Assembly (NCBI RefSeq): GCF_013823385.1 | Contig: NZ_PNMA01000013.1 | Span: 1-64,000, forward strand | Direction of reading: 5' to 3' | DNA length: 64,000 nucleotides | Source of the DNA: Hyphomonas sp. | Lineage (GTDB): Bacteria > Pseudomonadota > Alphaproteobacteria > Caulobacterales > Hyphomonadaceae | Shown: positions 58,570-64,000 of the stretch, piece by piece | How the letters are laid out: each line of letters starts with the position of its first letter | Position numbering within the stretch: the first letter of the stretch is position 1 | Made by a program: the position numbers and the translations under genes | Notes under the pieces: generated by a model | Database searches by the model: none | The model's input: only the letters and a program-made list of their open reading frames with translations | Told to the model about the DNA's origin: nothing

Positions 58570-60987
58570 TCAGTGCGTGCGCACCGCGTCGGCATCGCCG
58601 GAGTTGCCAGGCCCCCCGCCAAGGCTCGCCTGCAGGCGGGCCTCATCCTCTTCCGACCATTCGATCGGTGTCAGCGGTCCGGTCAGCGCCAGTTTCAGCA
58701 CTTCCTGAATGTCCGACACCGGAATGATCTTCATGCCGGTCTTCACATTGTCCGGAATCTCGTCGAGATCCTTCTCGTTCTCCTTCGGGATCAGCACCGT
58801 CTTGATGCCGCCGCGGAGGGCCGCGAGCAGTTTCTCCTTGAGACCGCCAATCGGCAGCACCCGGCCACGCAGGGAGACTTCCCCCGTCATCGCCACTTCG
58901 CGGTTGACCGGAACCCCGGTCAGCAGCGACACGATGGCCGTGGTCATGGCGATACCGGCAGACGGGCCGTCCTTCGGCGTGGCGCCATCGGGCACGTGCA
59001 CGTGGATGTCGGTCGTGTTGAACACGGTCGGCTTGATGCCGAGGTCCACCGAGCGCGAACGCACGAGGGAGCTGGCCGCCTGGATCGACTCCTTCATCAC
59101 ATCGCGCAGGTTGCCCGTCACCTTCATCGCGCCCCGGCCCGGCATTTTCACCGCCTCGATGGTGAGGAGGTCGCCGCCCACTTCGGTCCAGGCAAGGCCG
59201 GTCACGGCGCCCACCTGATCGGTTTCGTCGGCAAGGCCATAGCGATGCTTCCGCACGCCCGCATACTGGGCGAGGTTCTCCGAAGTGATGGTCAGGCTCG
59301 TGATGTCCTTCGTCGCCAGTTCGCGCACGGCCTTGCGGGCCAGGCGGGAAACTTCGCGCTTCAGGCTGCGCACGCCCGCTTCACGGGAGTAATAGCGGAT
59401 GAGGTCGCGGATGGCCTCGTCGGTGACGATCCATTCGTCTTCCTTGAGGCCGTGATCGCCGCGCACCTGCGGAACGAGGTGGCGCTTGGTGATCTCCAGC
59501 TTCTCATCTTCCGTGTAGCCCGCAATCCGGATGATCTCCATCCGGTCCAGCAGGGGCTGGGGCATGTTGAGCGAGTTCGCCGTCGTCACGAACATCACGT
59601 CCGAAAGGTCATAATCGACCTCCAGATAATGGTCGTTGAACGTCGAGTTCTGCTCCGGATCGAGCACTTCGAGCAGCGCCGAAGCCGGATCGCCGCGATG
59701 GTCCATGCCCATCTTGTCGATCTCGTCGAGCAGGAACAGCGGGTTGCCGCTCTTGGTCTTCTTCAGGCTCTGGATGATCCGGCCCGGCATCGAGCCGATA
59801 TAGGTCCGGCGGTGGCCGCGGATCTCGCTTTCATCGCGCACGCCGCCCAGCGACACGCGCACAAAGTCGCGTCCCGTGGCTTCGGCAATCGAGCGGCCGA
59901 GCGACGTTTTACCGACGCCCGGAGGCCCGACGAGGCAGAGGATGGGGCCTTTCAGGCGCCCGGTCCGCTTCTGCACGGCGAGGTATTCGAGAATACGCTC
60001 CTTCACCTTGTCGAGGCCGTAATGGTCGTCATCGAGCTGCTGCTCGGCTTTGACGAGGTCGGTCTCGATATCCTTGCGCTTGCCCCAGGGCAGCGACAGC
60101 AGCCAGTCGAGATAGTTGCGCACCACCGTGGATTCGGCAGACATCGGCGACATCTGGCGCAGCTTCTTGATCTCGGCTTCGGCCTTGGTGCGGGCCTCAT
60201 GGCTGAGCGGGGTGTCGGCGATCTTCTGGTCCAGCTCGGCCAGCTCGTCGCGGTCAGAGCCTTCGCCCTGCTCGCCCAGCTCGCGCTGGATCGCCTTCAT
60301 CTGCTCGTTGAGGTAATATTCGCGCTGGGTCTTTTCCATCTGCCGCTTGACGCGGTTTTTGATCTTCCGCTCCATCTGCAGCATGCCCATCTCGCCTTCC
60401 ATCAGCGAGAACACCTTCTCCAGACGGTCCTTGACCTCCGGCATCTCCAGCAATTCCTGCTTGTCGGAGAGCTTCACCGACAGGTTCGACGCCACCTGAT
60501 CGGCCAGCCGGCCGGGATCGGTCAGCTGGCTGATCGTGGTCACCGCTTCGGGCGGGATCTTGCGGTTGAGCTTCACATAGCTCTCGAACTGCTCCTGCAC
60601 GGCGCGCATCAGCGCCTGCACATCGGAGCTGGCCGGCTCGGGTTCCGGGATCGCCTCGACCTCGGCTTCGAAATACTCCGCCCGGTCGTGCAGCTGCACG
60701 AGGCGCGCCCGCGAGCGGCCCTCCACCAGCACCTTCACGGTGCCGTCGGGCAGCTTCAAGAGTTGCAGGATGGTGGCCAGCGTGCCGGTCGCATGCAGGT
60801 CGCCGGACACGGGGTTGTCGATGGCTGCATCCTTCTGCGCCACCAGCATGATCTCATTCTCGGACTCGTCGATCATCTCGAGGGCCCGCACGGACTTGTC
60901 CCGGCCGACAAACAGCGGCGCAACCATGTCCGGAAAAACAACGATGTCCCGAAGCGGCAACACCGGCACTGTCTTTGTTTTTGGCAT
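58570..60987 (-). CDS. lon: ATP-dependent Lon protease
   Basis: The 805-residue protease opens [20 protein letters not shown] and has the N-terminal substrate-binding domain, the AAA+ domain with [17 protein letters not shown] (Walker A) and [20 protein letters not shown] (Walker B), and the Ser/Lys protease domain with [11 protein letters not shown]. It degrades misfolded proteins and selected regulators such as CcrM in related bacteria. GGAGG lies just ahead of ATG 60987. Its end converges on the NadQ-type gene at a terminator. Confidence 0.97.
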   Translation of the reverse strand: MPKTKTVPVLPLRDIVVFPDMVAPLFVGRDKSVRALEMIDESENEIMLVAQKDAAIDNPVSGDLHATGTLATILQLLKLPDGTVKVLVEGRSRARLVQLHDRAEYFEAEVEAIPEPEPASSDVQALMRAVQEQFESYVKLNRKIPPEAVTTISQLTDPGRLADQVASNLSVKLSDKQELLEMPEVKDRLEKVFSLMEGEMGMLQMERKIKNRVKRQMEKTQREYYLNEQMKAIQRELGEQGEGSDRDELAELDQKIADTPLSHEARTKAEAEIKKLRQMSPMSAESTVVRNYLDWLLSLPWGKRKDIETDLVKAEQQLDDDHYGLDKVKERILEYLAVQKRTGRLKGPILCLVGPPGVGKTSLGRSIAEATGRDFVRVSLGGVRDESEIRGHRRTYIGSMPGRIIQSLKKTKSGNPLFLLDEIDKMGMDHRGDPASALLEVLDPEQNSTFNDHYLEVDYDLSDVMFVTTANSLNMPQPLLDRMEIIRIAGYTEDEKLEITKRHLVPQVRGDHGLKEDEWIVTDEAIRDLIRYYSREAGVRSLKREVSRLARKAVRELATKDITSLTITSENLAQYAGVRKHRYGLADETDQVGAVTGLAWTEVGGDLLTIEAVKMPGRGAMKVTGNLRDVMKESIQAASSLVRSRSVDLGIKPTVFNTTDIHVHVPDGATPKDGPSAGIAMTTAIVSLLTGVPVNREVAMTGEVSLRGRVLPIGGLKEKLLAALRGGIKTVLIPKENEKDLDEIPDNVKTGMKIIPVSDIQEVLKLALTGPLTPIEWSEEDEARLQASLGGGPGNSGDADAVRTH

Positions 60988-61429
60988 CTTAGTGCCTCCT
61001 TTGATTCGGGCCCCGCTGAGCGGCAACCCGTTATACCCTCAAAACACCCGCCACGGCATCCTTCAGGCGACAGTGGGAATGTGGAAACCCCACCTTAACC
61101 CTTCAAGCTGAACGCTGCTCAACAATGTTGTGAATTCATCTTGAACTGTCATCCCGGGCAAAGGCGGCAAAGCCGCCGATTGACCCGGGACCCAGCGCCC
61201 ACCTTCTCCTCCCCCGTTCACGGGGGAGGTGGCCGCGAAGCGGACGGAGGGGGGAGCGGCAACGCACACCTCCCCCTTGCCCCGCCCCGCAAACCCCGCC
61301 AGATGTGCGCCCTTGGCAGAAGGCCGAAGGTTAACAAACCTTAGCGGAACGTTAAGGAATTTACCCTCCTGTCTGCCGCATCCATTCTGCCGGCGTTCCC
61401 GGCATTTTCAGTGACGGAGAAGCGGTTCC
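60988..61429. other. Divergent promoter region of lon and parE with a repeat
   Basis: The 442-bp gap contains a copy of repeat family B at about 61190-61256. An A+T-richer stretch follows (61325-61370, TTAACAAACCTTAGCGGAAC) toward parE, where a promoter is plausible. A weak heat-shock-like element toward lon is noted elsewhere. No gene is convincing. Confidence 0.5.
61190..61256. repeat. Intergenic hairpin repeat, family B
   Basis: The core at 61208-61229 (CCTCCCCCGTTCACGGGGGA and a matching right arm) is followed by GGCCGCGAAGCGGACGG, the same module order as at 15722-15775. Confidence 0.75.
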
Positions 61430-63424
61430 ATGTCCTCAGCGCGGCAGATGAAGCAAGATGACCTGCTGGCCGGCACGGCGGGCTATTCCGCCAAGGATAT
61501 CGAGGTTCTCGAGGGCCTTGAGCCCGTCCGCAAGCGCCCCGGCATGTATATCGGCGGCACCGACGAGCGCGCCTGGCACCACCTCTTCGCCGAAGTCCTC
61601 GACAATGCGATGGACGAAGCCGTCGCCGGCCATGCCAGCCGCATCGAGATCAGGCTCGCCGCCGATGGCTTCCTCACCGTCACCGACAATGGCCGCGGCA
61701 TCCCGATCGACCCCCACCCGAAATTCCCCAAGAAATCAGCGCTCGAAGTCATCATGACGACGCTCCACTCGGGCGGCAAGTTCTCCGACAAGGCCTATTC
61801 CACCGCCGGCGGCCTGCATGGCGTCGGCATCTCGGTCGTCAACGCCCTCTCCGAACATGTGGAAGTCGAAGTCGCCCGCGACCGCACGCTCTACCGCCAG
61901 GAATTCTCGCGCGGCCAGCCCCTCGGCAAGCTCCAGAAGGTCGGCGCCGCCCCCAACCGGCGCGGCACCTCCGTCCGCTTCAAGCCCGACTTCCAGATCT
62001 TCGGCGACAAGCTCCGCTGGCGCCCCCAGCGCCTCTTCCAGATGGCGCGCTCGAAAGCCTACCTCTTCCGCGGCGTGGAAATCCGCTGGGCGTGTGATCC
62101 CGAGCTACTGCCGGAGGACTCCAAAGTCCCCGCCGAAGCCGTCCTCTCCTATCCCAATGGCCTCGCCGACCAGCTCACCGAAGTCTTCGGCGACAAAGGC
62201 ACCATCACCGAAACCCCCTTCACCGGCCTCGTCGACATGGGCGCGGAAGGCAAGGTCGAATGGGCGATTGCCTGGACGCAGGCCGGTTTCGGCGATGCCG
62301 ACGGCTTCTCCCGCTCCTATTGCAACACCATCCCGACGCCCGAAGGCGGCACGCATGAGGCCGGCTTCCGCTCGGCCATCACCAAGGGCATCCGCAATTT
62401 CGGAGACCTCAGCGGCAACAAGAAAGCCGCCGAAGTCACCGCCGAAGACATCATGGGCCATTCCGGCCTCCTCCTCTCGGTCTTCATCCGGGGGCCTGAG
62501 TTCGTCGGCCAGACCAAAGACAAGCTCTCCTCCACCCACGCTTTCCGCCTGGTTGAAAACGCCGTCCGCGATCACTTCGACCATTGGCTCGCCGGCTCGC
62601 CCAAGGAGGCCAACAAGCTCCTCTCCTGGGCCATCGACCGCGCCGATGAGCGCGCCCGCCGCCGCAAGGCGAAGGAAATCAGCCGCAAATCGGCCACCAA
62701 GAAACTGCGCCTCCCCGGCAAGCTGGCAGACTGCTCGGCCAAGGGCCCGGAAGGCACCGAACTCTTCCTCGTCGAGGGGGACTCGGCCGGCGGCTCGGCC
62801 AAACAGGCCCGCAACCGCGAAACCCAGGCGATCCTTCCCCTGCGCGGCAAGATCCTCAACGTCGAAAGCGCCTCGGACGACAAGCTGATGGGCAACCAGG
62901 AACTGGCAGACCTTTCCCTTGCTCTGGGCACGGAGCTTGGCCGCAAGTTCAACATCGACGATCTGCGCTATGAGCGCATCATCATCATGACCGATGCGGA
63001 CGTCGACGGCGCCCACATCGCCTCCCTCCTGATCACCTTCTTCTACCGGCTCACGCCGGGCCTCATCGAGGCCGGCCGCCTCTTCCTCGCCCTGCCGCCG
63101 CTCTACCGGCTCTCCAACAAGGGCAACATCCATTACGCCATGGATGATGAAGACCGTGCCCGGATCATGAAGGAACACTTCAAGGGCAATCAGAAGGTGG
63201 AGATGACGCGCTTCAAGGGCCTTGGCGAGATGAACCCCGCCCAGCTCAAGGAAACCACCATGAACCCGGCCAGCCGCACGCTCGCCCGCGTCACCCTGCC
63301 GGCCACCATGGACGACGAAATGGGCCCCGCCGACCTCATCAACACGCTGATGGGCAAGAAAGCCGAACTCCGCTTCCGCTTCATCCAGGAAAACGCCGCC
63401 TTCGTCGAAGAGCTGGATATCTAG
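61430..63424 (+). CDS. parE: DNA topoisomerase IV subunit B
   Basis: The 664-residue protein has the GHKL ATPase part: [36 protein letters not shown] and [20 protein letters not shown]. The TOPRIM domain is present with [31 protein letters not shown] and [20 protein letters not shown]. Length and the opening [20 protein letters not shown] fit ParE more than GyrB. With ParC (18712-20946) it resolves catenated chromosomes. Confidence 0.96.
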   Translation: MSSARQMKQDDLLAGTAGYSAKDIEVLEGLEPVRKRPGMYIGGTDERAWHHLFAEVLDNAMDEAVAGHASRIEIRLAADGFLTVTDNGRGIPIDPHPKFPKKSALEVIMTTLHSGGKFSDKAYSTAGGLHGVGISVVNALSEHVEVEVARDRTLYRQEFSRGQPLGKLQKVGAAPNRRGTSVRFKPDFQIFGDKLRWRPQRLFQMARSKAYLFRGVEIRWACDPELLPEDSKVPAEAVLSYPNGLADQLTEVFGDKGTITETPFTGLVDMGAEGKVEWAIAWTQAGFGDADGFSRSYCNTIPTPEGGTHEAGFRSAITKGIRNFGDLSGNKKAAEVTAEDIMGHSGLLLSVFIRGPEFVGQTKDKLSSTHAFRLVENAVRDHFDHWLAGSPKEANKLLSWAIDRADERARRRKAKEISRKSATKKLRLPGKLADCSAKGPEGTELFLVEGDSAGGSAKQARNRETQAILPLRGKILNVESASDDKLMGNQELADLSLALGTELGRKFNIDDLRYERIIIMTDADVDGAHIASLLITFFYRLTPGLIEAGRLFLALPPLYRLSNKGNIHYAMDDEDRARIMKEHFKGNQKVEMTRFKGLGEMNPAQLKETTMNPASRTLARVTLPATMDDEMGPADLINTLMGKKAELRFRFIQENAAFVEELDI

Positions 63425-63721
63425 GGCCGCCTCACCGCACCCCACCCGCTGCTCGGGCAATCGCAGTGCGATTGCTGACCCTCGCAGCCCCCACATTTGT
63501 GGGGAGGGGGCAGGTAGCGCTCATGGAGAGCTAACCTCTCCCCAAACGCAACAGGTCCCCTCCCCATGACTATGGGGAGGGATAGGGTGGGGCATCTCTC
63601 CGCAAAAAAACGAAGCCTATCCCACTCCCCAAATCCAAAAAACCCAAACCAAATCAACCCATTACCCAAAAACCATCCCCACCTTATCCACCCCCCTCCG
63701 CACCCGTGCTAATCTTCGTGC
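63425..63721. other. Intergenic gap after parE
   Basis: Nearly 300 bp between parE and the last gene. It contains repeat family A, copy 3, and an A-rich, T-poor stretch (63601-63665, CCAAATCCAAAAAACCCAAA) with no gene-like frame. Confidence 0.5.
63531..63640 (-). repeat. Dispersed intergenic repeat family A, copy 3 (inverted)
   Basis: Read on the minus strand, it has the module order of copy 1 at 648-737: GGATAGGCTT, a T run, CCCCACCCTATC, the palindromic core (63556-63581), ACCTGTTGCG and GGGGAGAGGTT. Confidence 0.75.
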
Positions 63722-64000
63722 ATGGATCATTCGCCCCGCCCCCTCGACCACAAGACCGCCCATGACGGCCTCATCAGCCGTGCACGGAGTTTCGTGCTGT
63801 CTGTGGTGATGGAAATCGAAGGCCGCCTGCCCGCCGGCGAAGGCGCGATCATCCCTGCCACTCTCATCCGCACCCTGATGCAGCGCTGGCTGATCCCGGC
63901 TGAGGCGGCCATGCGCCGCGCCATCCTGCTGATCGCCGCCGCGCTGCCCCGCGCCCCGCAGGCCGCCCCTGCGCCGCCTTCAGCCCCGCCGAAAACCGCG
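63722..64000 (+). CDS. Hypothetical protein, 5' part only
   Basis: The frame starts at ATG 63722 (MDHSPRPLDHKTAHDGLISR) and runs open to the window end, 93 residues so far. It predicts helices (SFVLSVVMEIEGRLPAGEGA, AAMRRAILLIAAALPRA) and then an Ala/Pro-rich linker (PQAAPAPPSAPPKTA). No family is recognised from this part; the rest lies outside the window. Confidence 0.55.
   Translation, partial: MDHSPRPLDHKTAHDGLISRARSFVLSVVMEIEGRLPAGEGAIIPATLIRTLMQRWLIPAEAAMRRAILLIAAALPRAPQAAPAPPSAPPKTA

Noticed and set aside
58573-61098. 841-codon open frame on the plus strand opposite lon
   Set aside because: Lon is unmistakable on the minus strand; this frame is a His/Arg-rich shadow.
61075-61120. Possible heat-shock promoter for lon (CTTGAA on the minus strand, CCACATTC downstream)
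   Set aside because: The CTTGAA element is present, but the minus-10-like element is about 17 bases on, and the match to the consensus is poor.
1-64000. tRNA, rRNA, CRISPR, insertion sequence or prophage genes
   Set aside because: I looked for T-loop signatures, regularly spaced direct repeats, transposase motifs and phage structural genes and found none convincing. The only regular direct repeat is the 10-bp array at 31037-31116, whose units are too short for CRISPR.

Overview
The window is a G+C-rich chromosomal segment of an alphaproteobacterium. The evidence is the run rpoZ-rsh-pyrE-pdxJ-acpS-rnc-era-recO-parC, a MutL with an endonuclease motif, a topoisomerase IV pair, and protein sequences that look like Hyphomonadaceae or a close relative (for example Hyphomonas). 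The family assignment is inference from the look of the proteins. I see no prophage, insertion sequence, CRISPR array, rRNA or tRNA. Most of the window is core chromosome, with accessory islets between core blocks.

Layout. 0-15 kb: a hypothetical gene, a D-2-hydroxyacid dehydrogenase-type flavoprotein, an endonuclease/exonuclease/phosphatase protein, mutL with two followers, a cytochrome c lipoprotein, DUF1543 and DUF805 proteins, a MarR-type regulator, 3-hydroxyisobutyryl-CoA hydrolase, a PilZ protein, a TauD-type dioxygenase, cytochrome b561, a globin and a glycerophosphodiesterase. 15-24 kb: a branched-chain acyl-CoA dehydrogenase, an acetyltransferase, hemB, parC, an extensin-like protein and a three-gene islet of unknown function (21.9-23.4 kb). 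23-31 kb: the housekeeping operon recO/era/rnc/acpS/pdxJ/pyrE/rsh/rpoZ on the minus strand, much of it coupled by 4-bp overlaps; lepB is absent from its usual place. 31-41 kb: NYN-domain protein, MprF-like lysyltransferase, DUF2267, an LpxR-like barrel, nrdA with paired NrdR boxes, an acyltransferase, a YiiX-like hydrolase and an S9 peptidase. 41-50 kb: a ThDP enzyme next to a feruloyl-CoA synthase-like ligase, an M20 peptidase, a candidate GH16-like membrane-anchored protein, a potassium channel with a C-terminal zinc ribbon, and dihydroorotase. 50-58.5 kb: a polyprenyl-type glycosylation cassette (GT2, GT-C-like, GtrA), ygfZ-tag with two coupled small lipoproteins, a KAS III-like enzyme, a 49-residue membrane protein, and an HD hydrolase coupled to a NadQ-type regulator. 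58.5-64 kb: lon, parE and the start of a gene cut by the window end.

Functional links. Isobutyryl-CoA dehydrogenase and 3-hydroxyisobutyryl-CoA hydrolase are two steps of valine catabolism. rsh and rpoZ form the usual stringent-response pair. MutL, Tag and RecO represent DNA repair. The glycosylation cassette, GDPD, MprF-like and LpxR-like proteins point to envelope lipid and polysaccharide tailoring.

The least explained items are the three-gene islet, the 10-bp phased tandem array between the NYN and MprF-like genes, the tandem C-X11-C lipoproteins, the EFDFE jelly-roll candidate, and several families of compound palindromic repeats in the intergenic gaps. All calls come from reading the sequence; no database search was run.
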